This document shows positions 48,060 through 57,397 of a stretch of 64,000 nucleotides of DNA, piece after piece. This stretch comes from Acinetobacter portensis (GTDB lineage Bacteria; Pseudomonadota; Gammaproteobacteria; Pseudomonadales; Moraxellaceae). The notes beneath the pieces are model-generated. The model made no database searches, was not told the origin of the DNA, and worked only from the letters and a program-made list of their open reading frames with translations. The stretch's first letter is position 1; each line of letters begins with the position of its first letter. Location: positions 19,834-83,833 of the forward strand of contig NZ_LWRV01000077.1 of the NCBI RefSeq assembly GCF_009372215.1, in the 5' to 3' direction. The position numbers were made by a program, and so were the translations under genes.

Positions 48060-48494
48060 ATGAAAAAAACATTATTAATCGGTGCATTATTTGCATCTCT
48101 TACCGCATGTTCAACGGCACAAACTCAACAAGACACCACACCTAAGTTAGGTATGCCTAATCCTGCTAGTCAGTATTGTGTACAGCAAGGCGGGAAACTG
48201 TCTATAAAAAATGAAGCGAATGGTCAAGTTGGCTATTGCCATTTATCAAACGGGCAAGTAATTGAAGAGTGGGAATTTTTTAGAAAAAGCCAAGCAGAAT
48301 GCGTATCTGAAGAAGCGAAAAAACTGGTTGGACTTAAAAATTTAACAGAAGAGCAAATTAAAGGAAAAACCAAATCTTCAGTAGTTCGTATTGTAAAACC
48401 AGGTCAGCCTGTCACCATGGATTATCGTTCAGATCGTGTTACAGTTACGGTTGATCCAATAACTCAAAAAGTTATAACAGCATCGTGCGGGTAA
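48060..48494 (+). CDS. Lipoprotein with DUF333 and I78-like inhibitor domains
   Basis: 144 residues with a lipobox (MKKTLLIGALFASLTAC, acylated Cys17). A DUF333-like domain (about 31-85; PASQYCVQQGGKLSI, GQVGYCHLSNGQVIEEWEFF) is followed by a C-terminal block, MDYRSDRVTVTVDPITQKVITASCG, which matches the I78 peptidase-inhibitor family (the Asp-Arg core followed by a terminal Cys-Gly). It may be an envelope-anchored protease inhibitor. The sequence supports domain identity well, but not the target protease. Confidence 0.82.
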   Translation: MKKTLLIGALFASLTACSTAQTQQDTTPKLGMPNPASQYCVQQGGKLSIKNEANGQVGYCHLSNGQVIEEWEFFRKSQAECVSEEAKKLVGLKNLTEEQIKGKTKSSVVRIVKPGQPVTMDYRSDRVTVTVDPITQKVITASCG

Positions 48495-48592
48495 AATTTT
48501 AAAGATATTTATTTCAGTATTAAAAAGACTCCAATAAGTTTAATTTCGCGAATTAAGATACTATAGAGAATTAGTTATTGGATTCTTTTTTT

Positions 48593-48883
48593 ATGGTCGA
48601 TTTGTATGAGTATCGGTATACAAAGTTAGGTGTATTCGGCTCTTTACCCACTCATAAAATTTTTCTTAATGCTAAAGCTCGCAATACAGCAAAATTTGTA
48701 TTTTCTGATAACACATTCATTTATGGCGTTGTTTCTGATTGGTTTCTCAAAAACTCAGATTTTGATACGCGAAAATCAACATGGACTGAGGAAAATAAAG
48801 CCTTCCTAGATACCGAAAAAAGGCTTTTAACTGCTTATAGAGCGTTACATCCATTATTTAAAACAGAAGCAAACACGAATTAG
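48593..48883 (+). CDS. Small protein of unknown function
   Basis: 96 residues from the ATG at 48593 (MVDLYEYRYTKLGVFG); the in-frame TTG at 48578 would add five residues. The sequence has many aromatics, is predicted mixed alpha/beta, and has no signal peptide or recognised motif. The GGA site before ATG is weak. It follows the I78 lipoprotein gene on the same strand and has a terminator-like hairpin downstream. Confidence 0.5.
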   Translation: MVDLYEYRYTKLGVFGSLPTHKIFLNAKARNTAKFVFSDNTFIYGVVSDWFLKNSDFDTRKSTWTEENKAFLDTEKRLLTAYRALHPLFKTEANTN

Positions 48884-49004
48884 TATTTTCTATGCTTGTT
48901 GTTTATATATTGGATTAAATTGTTCAAATCTATTGAAAACAAGCGTGTAAATATTCCATTGTGAATGTAAACAGTGAAAAGATTAAATACGTTAATTTAA
49001 GTAT

Positions 49005-49031
49005 TAAAAAAGCTCTAATTGGGGCTTTTTT
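49005..49031 (+). terminator. Terminator after small gene 48593
   Basis: AGCTC/GGGCT (one G-U pair) with flanking A6 and T6 runs, 122 bases downstream of the stop. Confidence 0.65.
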
Positions 49032-49101
49032 GTATTTAAAGCTCATGAAATTTCTTATTTCACATAAATTTGATTATGATATGCGGATTAGGAGATTTTG
49101 A

Positions 49102-49461
49102 ATGAAAAAGTTACTTGCTTTAAGCATTCTTGTTGCATTAACAGGCTGTGCTGAAAAGAAACCTTTAACTCCGCAAGAGCAGTGGCACGGTTACTGTACA
49201 AGCGTTGGTAATGCAGCACGTTCTATTGTTTTAGACCGTCAAAACGGCATTGAAAAAGACAAAGCAATTGAGCATGCAGATAAAATTGATGATGAAACCA
49301 CCAAAGGTTTTATTTTAAAAATTATTGATGAAGCTTACGCAATACCTGTAGCAGAAATGAAAAATGATGTTGAAGGTTCACGTGATAAACTTAAAGCAAA
49401 AGTAACAGAAAGATGTATTGCGACACCGCATGATCAAATGCCAGATTACAAACCGTTCTAA
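49102..49461 (+). CDS. Small lipoprotein of unknown function
   Basis: 119 residues with a lipobox (MKKLLALSILVALTGC, acylated Cys16). The mature part is helical (PQEQWHGYCTSVGNAARSIVLDR and KAIEHADKID), with two further cysteines (C32 and C107). The ribosome site AGGAGATTTTG is good. I do not recognise the family. Its terminator overlaps the final codon. Confidence 0.75.
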   Translation: MKKLLALSILVALTGCAEKKPLTPQEQWHGYCTSVGNAARSIVLDRQNGIEKDKAIEHADKIDDETTKGFILKIIDEAYAIPVAEMKNDVEGSRDKLKAKVTERCIATPHDQMPDYKPF

Positions 49462-49475
49462 GGAACGGTTTTTTT
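49449..49475 (+). terminator. Terminator of small lipoprotein gene 49102
   Basis: AACCGTTC/GAACGGTT followed by a T run; the stem overlaps the last codons of the gene. Confidence 0.85.
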
Positions 49476-49594
49476 ATATAAATAATAAAATAGCCTAAGC
49501 AAGCTCTAAGTTACAAAATCTAAATTAATTTTATAGAAAAGCTTATCTTTTTTTGTCATATTAGAGTGAATAACAAATAAAAAAGGAGCGCAGA

Positions 49595-49864
49595 ATGGAA
49601 GTGGTTGAATATCTTCACAATGCAGATTTGCTCTTAGAAGATGAGCAAGGCGTTGCCATTATTTGTGGTAGTAGTTACGTGCTAAGTTTAGGCGATAAAG
49701 TCTATATTCAAAATGCTATAGATGAACAAGCTAAACTCTTTTCTGTCAAAATTTCATTTGCAAGTTCAGCGCATAAAATGATGCATGAAGATGAAATTCA
49801 GATTAAATTCGAAGGTTGTAGAGCAACTTTAGAACAATATATTTTAACCAGTACTGTACACTAA
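49595..49864 (+). CDS. Small acidic protein of unknown function
   Basis: 89 residues with an excellent ribosome site (AAAAGGAGCGCAG before ATG). The sequence MEVVEYLHNADLLLEDEQGVAIICGSSYVLSLGDKVYIQ suggests a compact beta-rich fold, with no signal peptide and no membrane segment. It has one cysteine near each end. No family is recognised. It is followed by a clean terminator and is likely transcribed alone. Confidence 0.65.
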   Translation: MEVVEYLHNADLLLEDEQGVAIICGSSYVLSLGDKVYIQNAIDEQAKLFSVKISFASSAHKMMHEDEIQIKFEGCRATLEQYILTSTVH

Positions 49865-49886
49865 GGTTGAATATGATTCTTTTTAC

Positions 49887-49915
49887 AAAAGGGGCAACAT
49901 CATGTTGCCTTTTTA
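49887..49915 (+). terminator. Terminator of small gene 49595
   Basis: GGCAACAT/ATGTTGCC with a one-base loop, and AAAA and TTTTT flanks. Confidence 0.85.
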
Positions 49916-50159
49916 ATGATTAATTTCTGACTAAAAAGTGTTAAACATATATCTTTGATGTACATATTTATCGCAATTCGTTTATCGAATAATCAATATG
50001 AGCATCATTTAGTTAATAAATAATGAGCATCACGAAGAAACACTTGTAGCGCATTAACTTTTAACTGGAATTTTAGTAAAATCGAGTCGTCCATATTATT
50101 TACGAAGCCTGTGAATGGCTGGAATTTGTAGATAATTTTTTAAAGAAGAGGAATAAACC

Positions 50160-52799
50160 GTGCTAGAAGCTTACCGCCAACACGTTGAAGAACGTGCCGC
50201 ACTCGGAGTCCCACCGAAGCCACTTGATGATGTTCAAACAGCTGCATTAGTTGAATTAGTAAAAAATCCACCAGCAGGTGAAGAAGCATTTTTAGTTGAT
50301 TTGCTTGAAAACCGTATTCCTGCAGGTGTTGACCAAGCTGCTTATGTTAAAGCTGCTTTTTTGGCTGCATTGGCAAAGGGCGAAGCGAAATCTCCTTTAA
50401 TTTCTAAAGAACGCGCTGTTTACTTACTAGGTACTATGCTTGGTGGTTATAACGTTGCGCCTTTAGTAACTCTTCTTGATGATGCAGAACTTGCAGAATT
50501 AGCTGCTGAAGCATTGAAGAAAACTCTTCTTGTATTTGATGCGTTCCATGACGTTGCAGATAAAGCAAAAGCGGGTAACAAAAACGCTCAAGCAGTTCTT
50601 CAATCTTGGGCTGATGCTGAATGGTTCACTAGCCGTAAAGACGTTCCTGAAGAAATCAAACTTACAGTTTTCAAAGTAACTGGCGAAACTAACACAGACG
50701 ACTTGTCACCTGCACAAGACGCTTGGAGCCGTCCAGATATTCCATTACATGCAAATGCAATGTTGAAAAACGAACGTGATGGTATCAACCCTGAAAAACC
50801 AGGTGAAGTTGGTCCATTAAACCAAATCAAAGCACTCGTTGCGAAAGGCAACCAAGTTGCTTACGTTGGTGACGTTGTTGGTACAGGTTCATCTCGTAAA
50901 TCTGCAACTAACTCTGTTCTTTGGTTCTTTGGTGATGACATTGCGCACATCCCGAACAAAAAAGACGGTGGTTACTGCCTAGGTTCTAAAATCGCTCCAA
51001 TCTTCTTTAACACTATGGAAGATGCAGGCGCGTTACCAATTGAAATTGATGTTGCAAACATGAACATGGGCGATGAAATCGTTCTTAAAATTGATCATGC
51101 TGCTGCAAAAGTTTCTGCGTCTAAAGACGGTGCGGTAATTGCTGAAGCTGAACTTAAAACTCCAGTTCTTCTTGATGAAGTTCGTGCGGGTGGTCGTATC
51201 AACTTAATCGTTGGTCGTGGTTTAACAACTAAAGCGCGTGAAGAATTAGGTCTTGCACCTTCTACTTTATTCCGTGTTCCTGTTCAACCTGCTGCTACAG
51301 GCAAAGGTTTTACTCAAGCACAGAAAATGGTTGGTCGCGCTTGTGGTCTTCCTGAAGGTCAAGGTGTACTTCCGGGTACTTACTGCGAACCACGCATGAC
51401 AACTGTAGGTTCGCAAGATACTACAGGTCCTATGACTCGTGACGAATTGAAAGACTTGGCTTGCCTAGGCTTCTCTGCTGATCTTGTTATGCAATCTTTC
51501 TGTCATACAGCTGCTTATCCAAAACCAGTTGACGTTCAAATGCAACACTCGCTTCCTGATTTCATCATGAACCGTGGTGGTGTGTCTTTACGCCCAGGTG
51601 ACGGTATTATTCACTCTTGGTTAAACCGTATGCTTCTTCCAGATACCGTTGGTACTGGTGGTGACTCGCATACTCGTTTCCCAATTGGTATTTCATTCCC
51701 TGCGGGTTCTGGTCTTGTAGCATTCGCTGCTGCAACTGGTGTTATGCCACTTGACATGCCTGAATCTGTTCTTGTTAAGTTCAAAGGTAAAATGCAGCCT
51801 GGTATCACACTACGTGACCTAGTACATGCAATTCCTTACGTTGCGATTCAGCAAGGTGACTTAACTGTAGAGAAGAAAGGTAAGAAAAACATCTTCTCTG
51901 GTCGTATTCTAGAAATCGACTTAACAGAAATGGAAACTGACTTAACTGTTGAGCAAGCATTCGAACTTTCTGATGCTTCTGCTGAACGTTCAGCTGCTGG
52001 TTGTTCTATCACACTTTCTGAAGAGAAAGTTGCTGAATACCTTCGTTCAAACATCACTATGCTTAAGTGGATGATTTCTGAAGGTTATGGCGATGCGCGT
52101 ACTATGGCTCGTCGTGTTGAGAACATGGAAAAATGGTTAGCGAATCCATCACTTCTTAAAGCTGATGCTGATGCTGAATACACTAAAGTGTATGAAATTG
52201 ACCTTGCTACAATTACTGAACCTGTTCTTTGCTGTCCAAATGATCCAGATGACGCGAAATTGTTATCTGACGTTCAAGGCGTGAAAATTGACGAAGTATT
52301 CGTTGGTTCATGTATGACAAACATTGGTCATTTCCGTGCAACTGGTAAGTTGCTTGAGAAAGTTCCTGGTGGCGTGTTGAATACTCGTCTTTGGATTGCT
52401 CCTCCAACTCGTATGGATGAACACCAATTGATGGAAGAAGGTTTCTATAACATTTATGGTAAAGCTGGCGCGCGTACTGAAATGCCAGGTTGTTCATTAT
52501 GTATGGGTAACCAAGCACGTGTAGCTCCGAACACAACTTGTGTTTCGACTTCTACTCGTAACTTCCCGAACCGTTTAGGTCAAGGTGCTAACGTTTACTT
52601 AGCTTCTGCTGAACTTGCTTCTGTTGCTGCGGTACTTGGTAAATTACCAACACCTGCTGAATATCAAGAATATGCTGCTCAAATTGACAGCATGTCTGCT
52701 GATATTTACCAATATTTAAGCTTCGACAAAATGGGCGACTATACAGACGCTGCTAAAGATGTTGATACGAAGAAAATTGCTGCTGCTCAATTGTCTTAA
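50160..52799 (+). CDS. acnB: Aconitate hydratase B (bifunctional 2-methylisocitrate dehydratase)
   Basis: 879 residues with a GTG start and GAGG upstream. The N-terminal HEAT-like domain begins LEAYRQHVEERAALGVPPKPL; the swivel domain contains VGDVVGTGSSRKSATNSVLWFFG. The 4Fe-4S ligand cysteines are visible: one in the QDTTGPMTRDEL/CHTAAY region and two in the terminal GCSLCMGNQ block, along with EVFVGSCMTNIGHFRA. It interconverts citrate and isocitrate in the TCA cycle and, as an apo-protein, can bind RNA. Standard AcnB domain order. Followed by a clean terminator. Confidence 0.98.
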   Translation: MLEAYRQHVEERAALGVPPKPLDDVQTAALVELVKNPPAGEEAFLVDLLENRIPAGVDQAAYVKAAFLAALAKGEAKSPLISKERAVYLLGTMLGGYNVAPLVTLLDDAELAELAAEALKKTLLVFDAFHDVADKAKAGNKNAQAVLQSWADAEWFTSRKDVPEEIKLTVFKVTGETNTDDLSPAQDAWSRPDIPLHANAMLKNERDGINPEKPGEVGPLNQIKALVAKGNQVAYVGDVVGTGSSRKSATNSVLWFFGDDIAHIPNKKDGGYCLGSKIAPIFFNTMEDAGALPIEIDVANMNMGDEIVLKIDHAAAKVSASKDGAVIAEAELKTPVLLDEVRAGGRINLIVGRGLTTKAREELGLAPSTLFRVPVQPAATGKGFTQAQKMVGRACGLPEGQGVLPGTYCEPRMTTVGSQDTTGPMTRDELKDLACLGFSADLVMQSFCHTAAYPKPVDVQMQHSLPDFIMNRGGVSLRPGDGIIHSWLNRMLLPDTVGTGGDSHTRFPIGISFPAGSGLVAFAAATGVMPLDMPESVLVKFKGKMQPGITLRDLVHAIPYVAIQQGDLTVEKKGKKNIFSGRILEIDLTEMETDLTVEQAFELSDASAERSAAGCSITLSEEKVAEYLRSNITMLKWMISEGYGDARTMARRVENMEKWLANPSLLKADADAEYTKVYEIDLATITEPVLCCPNDPDDAKLLSDVQGVKIDEVFVGSCMTNIGHFRATGKLLEKVPGGVLNTRLWIAPPTRMDEHQLMEEGFYNIYGKAGARTEMPGCSLCMGNQARVAPNTTCVSTSTRNFPNRLGQGANVYLASAELASVAAVLGKLPTPAEYQEYAAQIDSMSADIYQYLSFDKMGDYTDAAKDVDTKKIAAAQLS

Positions 52800-52827
52800 T
52801 TTGTTGAAAATTAAAGTAATATGAGTT

Positions 52828-52862
52828 AAAAATAAGGGCTGATTAATCAGCCCTTATTTTTT
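52828..52862 (+). terminator. Terminator of acnB
   Basis: AATAAGGGCTGATT/AATCAGCCCTTATT, a perfect palindromic hairpin with a T6 tail. It ends 12 bases before the start codon of the next gene, on the same strand. Confidence 0.92.
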
Positions 52863-52873
52863 GAGTATAAAAA

Positions 52874-55045
52874 ATGAATAAAATTTTAAAAATAAATTTG
52901 GAAAATTGTTTTGGTATCGGGGAGTTGAAACATGACTTTAAGTTTTCAACTGATAAAAATGTTCAATTAATATATGCACCTAATGGAACAATGAAAACGT
53001 CCTTATCAAATGTATTTGAGCTTTTGTCAGCAGATAAAAAAAATGAGATAAAAGATAGAGTGTTTATAGAAAAAGTTCCTGTTGTCGATATTCAAATAAA
53101 TAATGAACCTATTGATAAAAATAGCATATTAGTTATAAATGCGAATAATAAAGATACCGTGAAATCGATAACAAAATTTATAGCAAGTAGTGATCTAAAA
53201 AGGAGATATGAGGAAATTTATGATGAATTATCAGAAGAAAAAAATAGGTTTATTACTATTTTAAGAAAACAGTCTAGAAGTACTGATTGTGAATCTGAGA
53301 TGAAATCAGCATTTGAAGATGGTGAAACAATTTTTGATTATTTAGAGAGAATAGACGTTCTTTTAGGAAAGGAATATCAGAGCTATGACTTTAAGTATAA
53401 TGATGTTTTTGATAAGACAAATAAGGTAAAAGTATTTATAAGTGACAATGAATCCCTACTTGATGATTATTTTCAGCGTTATAATGAACTGCTTACAAAA
53501 TCTAATTTTTTTAGAAAATCAGATAATTCTTTTGGTACTTTGCAAGCCAATAGTCTTCTTGAATCAGTTAGTGATAATTCTTTTTTTGAAGCAGGTCATA
53601 CTATTAGTTTAAGTACAGATGAAATTATTTCTTCAAAAGATGATTTCACTACTTTAATTAAAAATGAAATGGATCAAATTTTAAAAGATGAAAAACTATT
53701 AAAAATGTTTGCAAAAATTGATAATGCATTATCTAAAAATCCAGCATTGAGATCTTTTAAAAATGTGATTGAAAAAGATCAAACTTTGCTAATAGAATTA
53801 AAAAATTATGAGGGGTTTAGGAAGTATATCTGGTTAAGTTATATATCAGATATAAAAAATGAAAGTAATCGAATAGTAGAATTATATAAAATTAGAAAAA
53901 ATGAACTAAAAGCTATTATCAGTAGTGCAAATGCAGAAATTGAAAAATGGAAAGAAACAATAGAGCTATTTAATTCAAGATTTTACGTTCCATTTACAGT
54001 TGGTCTTGAAAATCAATCAGATATAATTCTTCAGAGTGCAGTACCCAAATTGACATTTACTTATAAAGGAAGCAAGTTAGAAGATAATAATGAAACAACC
54101 CTTCTGAATCTGTTAAGCCGAGGGGAAAGTAGAGCATATTTTATTTTGAAATTTTTGTTTGAAATTGAGTCTCGTCTGAGTGATGGTCAAGAACTTATGC
54201 TTATTTTTGATGATGTTGCTGATTCTTTTGATTATAAAAATAAGTATGCAATTATAGAATATATTAAGGATTTATTAGAAAATCCTAGCGTTAATGCATT
54301 AATACTTACACATAATTTTGATTTCTACAGAACATTACATAGTAGGTTGTTAATTCAAGAACGTGGATTTATGGCGAGTAAATGTAATGAAGGAAAAGTT
54401 AAACTTTTTGCAGGTAAGTATACAAAAGATGTCTTTAATAATGTTTTCGTAAAAAAATATAAAATTCGTAAAAATTTTATAGGATTAATTCCTTTTATTC
54501 GAAACCTATTTGACTATTTATCTGATGAAGAAGGTAAAACTTTTTTAACAAGCTGTTTACATATTAAGTCTACTACAAGTGAAATAAAAGTATGTGATAT
54601 TCACGAATATCTAATAAGAGTATTGAGATCTAAATCTGATATTGTTTTGGATTTTCAAGATAAGAATTATCTTGATATGGTTTTTGAGGAAAGTGATTTA
54701 ATTCTAAATAATATTTCAGAGCATTCTATTGATTTAGAAGATAAATTAGTTTTGGCAATTGCTTGCAGATTAAAAGCTGAAATGTTTATGCTTTCAAAAC
54801 TTGATCCAGAAGAAGTTAATTCCATTGAAACAAATCAAACTTCGCAACTGTATAAGTTATGTGTAAATAAAGGATTGGATAAAAGGATATTAAAGTCAAT
54901 AAATAAAGTTAATTTAATAACACCTGAACATATTCACATCAATTCTTTTATGTTCGAGCCTCTTGTCGATATGTCTATTAATTATTTAGCTGATTTATAT
55001 AAGAGTATTAGTAGGTTGTATGCTGATATACGGGAAGTAGCTTAA
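52874..55045 (+). CDS. Solitary ABC/AAA-type ATPase (AAA_13-like); possible phage-defence protein
   Basis: A 723-residue P-loop ATPase. The Walker A is unusual, APNGTMKTS (35-43, Lys41, Met replacing the usual Gly before Lys). The long middle part (about 95-400) is charged and helical. An ABC signature-like LLSRGESRA is at 413-421, Walker B is LMLIFDDVADSFD (Asp446/Asp447), and an H-loop-like LILTHNFDF has His480. The C-terminal about 200 residues match no domain I can name. It resembles the AAA_13/PrrC-RloC class in layout. Codon usage is unlike acnB: most arginines are AGA or AGG and AT content is high. It is solitary, directly after acnB with no promoter of its own evident. Confidence 0.75.
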   Translation: MNKILKINLENCFGIGELKHDFKFSTDKNVQLIYAPNGTMKTSLSNVFELLSADKKNEIKDRVFIEKVPVVDIQINNEPIDKNSILVINANNKDTVKSITKFIASSDLKRRYEEIYDELSEEKNRFITILRKQSRSTDCESEMKSAFEDGETIFDYLERIDVLLGKEYQSYDFKYNDVFDKTNKVKVFISDNESLLDDYFQRYNELLTKSNFFRKSDNSFGTLQANSLLESVSDNSFFEAGHTISLSTDEIISSKDDFTTLIKNEMDQILKDEKLLKMFAKIDNALSKNPALRSFKNVIEKDQTLLIELKNYEGFRKYIWLSYISDIKNESNRIVELYKIRKNELKAIISSANAEIEKWKETIELFNSRFYVPFTVGLENQSDIILQSAVPKLTFTYKGSKLEDNNETTLLNLLSRGESRAYFILKFLFEIESRLSDGQELMLIFDDVADSFDYKNKYAIIEYIKDLLENPSVNALILTHNFDFYRTLHSRLLIQERGFMASKCNEGKVKLFAGKYTKDVFNNVFVKKYKIRKNFIGLIPFIRNLFDYLSDEEGKTFLTSCLHIKSTTSEIKVCDIHEYLIRVLRSKSDIVLDFQDKNYLDMVFEESDLILNNISEHSIDLEDKLVLAIACRLKAEMFMLSKLDPEEVNSIETNQTSQLYKLCVNKGLDKRILKSINKVNLITPEHIHINSFMFEPLVDMSINYLADLYKSISRLYADIREVA

Positions 55046-55126
55046 TATAAGTGGGTATATGGGTGATAAAGGATTCCTTGTACTTTACACCTCACTTAAT
55101 AAATCGTTTAATCCTCACATTGAAAA

Positions 55127-55366
55127 ATGATTGAACAAGTTGATGTAACAATGGCAAAACAATCTCGATTCCTCTGTATTGGTGGTTTTCTCAATGGAAC
55201 CCAAGTCAAAGACCAAGGCGACAGCTTTGTCTGTGTCGAAAAGTCTAAAAATGTGACTTACCGAAAACTTGAAATCTTCCATCCAGATTCATGGAATCAT
55301 GACTACTACGTGTGTGAAGATACAACCGATCTACAAGCCAAAAAGTGGGTCTATGACATCGAATAA
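55127..55366 (+). CDS. Small protein of unknown function
   Basis: 79 residues from the ATG at 55127; a second in-frame ATG at 55151 (MAKQSRFLCIGGFLNG) is an equally plausible start. The protein is soluble with two cysteines near the middle and a C-terminal block of aromatic and acidic residues (HPDSWNHDYYVCEDT). I do not recognise it. Its base composition is closer to core neighbours than to the ATPase before it, which suggests that the ATPase may have been inserted between acnB and this gene. A strong terminator follows. Confidence 0.55.
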   Translation: MIEQVDVTMAKQSRFLCIGGFLNGTQVKDQGDSFVCVEKSKNVTYRKLEIFHPDSWNHDYYVCEDTTDLQAKKWVYDIE

Positions 55367-55385
55367 TCACACTATTTAAAGCAAC

Positions 55386-55415
55386 AAAAAAGATGAGCCG
55401 AAGCTCATCTTTTTT
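55386..55415. terminator. Bidirectional terminator between small gene 55127 and mqo
   Basis: AAAAAAGATGAGC/GCTCATCTTTTTT with CGAA loop, lying between convergent genes. Confidence 0.92.
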
Positions 55416-55432
55416 GTTGAATTGGAAATTAA

Positions 55433-57076
55433 TTATTTCGCATTCGCAACAGCAGGAACAACCGCAGTAGAATCATTTGCCGCATGACGCGTAGGCGTAT
55501 AATTCAAACCTAAAGTTGAACTTGTATAAGTACGAACTTGATCTAAAAGAGCAGGGTTAGCACTTAAATCTTGCCCATAAGAACGAACAATTTCATGTAA
55601 CTTGCCATTCCATTTACCTTTCACTTGTTCAGGGAAAGCCTTTTCCATCAAACTTAACATGATGTAAGGAGAAGTCGAAGCACCCGGAGAAGCACCCAAT
55701 AAAGCTGTTACAGAACCATCTTTAGAGGCAAAAATTTCAGTACCAAATTGCAATGTTGCATCTTTACCTGGCACTTTCTTAATAATTTGAACACGCTGAC
55801 CACCTTGGTTTAATGTCCAATCTTCAATTTTCGCTTCAGGATAATACTTTTTAAGCTCGTTAAACTGATCTTCCTTAGACATCGCAACTTGGCTAATTAA
55901 ATATTTAACCAAATCTAAATTCTCTAAACCAATGGTTGCCATAGGAATCACGTTATTTTTATTCGCAGAATCCATTAAATCAAATTGTGAACCATGCTTT
56001 AAGAACTTATTTGAATATGTCGCAAAAGGACCGAATAACGCATATTTTTTACCATCAATATAACGTGTATCAATATGCGGAACAGACATAGGAGGCGCAC
56101 CCAATTCAGGCTTACCATATACTTTGGCTGTGTGCATTGCAGTTACTTTCGGGTTGTCGGTCATTAAGAAAATACCGCCAATAGGGAAGCCTGCATATTG
56201 TTTAGTTTCTTCTAAACCTGTCATTTGAAGCAAACGAATTGCTGCACCGCCTGCACCAATAAATACAAATTTAGATTTCACATGACTTGTTGTATTCGTT
56301 TTCAAGTTTTTAACAGAAACAGTCCAAGTATTGTCATCGTTACGGCTAATACCTGTCACTTCAGTTGATGTTTCAAGTTTAAATTGTGGCTGTTTGTTCA
56401 GGTTATTCACTAATTGAGTCGTAATAGAACCATAGTTCACATCTGAACCAACATCCATGCGTGTTGCTGCAACTTTTTGTGAAGCATCACGACCTTGCAT
56501 AACCAAAGGCGCCCATTGCTTAATTTCTTCAGGATTATCTGAATATTTCATTCCTTCAAACATTGGGTTTTGAGTCATCGCTTCATAGCGTTTTTTCATA
56601 TATGGAACGCTATCGCCCCACACAAAAGCAATATGAGGAACAGGATTAATAAAGCTTGTTGGTTGACCAAGTACGCCATTTTTCACTTGATAAGACCAGA
56701 ATTCCTTACTCACTTCAAATTGAGATGCTGTATCAATTGCCTTTTTAATATCAATTTTGCCATCTTTTTCAGGAGTATAGTTCATCTCCATAAAACCAGA
56801 GTGACCTGTACCTGCATTGTTTAAACCTTTTGAGCTTTCTTGAGCAACTGCATCCAAACGTTCATACATTTGAATATTCCAGTCGGGTTCAAGCTCACTC
56901 AAGTAAGTACCCAATGTTGCGCTCATAATACCGCCACCAATAAGCACAACATCTACAACTTTTTCATTGGCTGTAGATTTAACAGATTTGGATGCAATAG
57001 GTCTGAATAAGAAAATGAGCCCAATAATGAATAATACAATGATCAGAATAACTAGATATTTAAGAAACTTCTTCAT
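55433..57076 (-). CDS. mqo: Malate:quinone oxidoreductase
   Basis: 547 residues with an N-terminal membrane anchor ([19 protein letters not shown], about 5-23). The FAD-binding motif is [16 protein letters not shown] (about 41-56), and [15 protein letters not shown] and [18 protein letters not shown] are also typical of Mqo. It oxidises malate to oxaloacetate and passes electrons to the quinone pool, replacing or supplementing malate dehydrogenase. Together with acnB and fumC it supplies TCA-cycle enzymes in this window. The Asn/Ala-rich tail ([15 protein letters not shown]) is unremarkable. Confidence 0.97.
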   Translation of the reverse strand: MKKFLKYLVILIIVLFIIGLIFLFRPIASKSVKSTANEKVVDVVLIGGGIMSATLGTYLSELEPDWNIQMYERLDAVAQESSKGLNNAGTGHSGFMEMNYTPEKDGKIDIKKAIDTASQFEVSKEFWSYQVKNGVLGQPTSFINPVPHIAFVWGDSVPYMKKRYEAMTQNPMFEGMKYSDNPEEIKQWAPLVMQGRDASQKVAATRMDVGSDVNYGSITTQLVNNLNKQPQFKLETSTEVTGISRNDDNTWTVSVKNLKTNTTSHVKSKFVFIGAGGAAIRLLQMTGLEETKQYAGFPIGGIFLMTDNPKVTAMHTAKVYGKPELGAPPMSVPHIDTRYIDGKKYALFGPFATYSNKFLKHGSQFDLMDSANKNNVIPMATIGLENLDLVKYLISQVAMSKEDQFNELKKYYPEAKIEDWTLNQGGQRVQIIKKVPGKDATLQFGTEIFASKDGSVTALLGASPGASTSPYIMLSLMEKAFPEQVKGKWNGKLHEIVRSYGQDLSANPALLDQVRTYTSSTLGLNYTPTRHAANDSTAVVPAVANAK

Positions 57077-57397
57077 AATACGCCTGATATTTATTTGACT
57101 TATATGTAAATGATAAAGAAGATAATGAGCGTATTTCGTGAAGTTGTGTAAGTATTAGGTGAATTATATATTGAATGTTTAATAAAAAAATAATGTATTT
57201 ATAACGCATGGCTTCATGAAACGCATGAAAATAAAGGGTTGTAATAATCACATATTTTTATTATGGAATTCAGGTATTTATTTACAAAAAATCAACGATT
57301 AATCGTTCTATAGTTGCAACAAATCGTTTTATCTTTATCAATGTATTTGTAAATAATATCTATAGACTAATGATTATTCGATTGAGGGATTAACAAA
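57077..57397. other. Intergenic stretch between mqo and yceI
   Basis: 321 bases with no gene. A 14-base perfect palindrome, AACGATTAATCGTT, lies at 57294-57307, about 90 bases upstream of the yceI ATG, and could be an operator for either divergent gene. No promoter was assigned. Confidence 0.45.

Noticed and set aside
52213..52536. 107-codon antisense ORF within acnB
   Set aside because: Shadow of a highly biased coding region; no ribosome site and no homology seen.
52817..55052. TAATATGAG and TAATATAAG near both ends of the ATPase gene as target-site duplication
   Set aside because: Only 8 of 9 bases match in AT-rich DNA, and there are no terminal inverted repeats or transposase.
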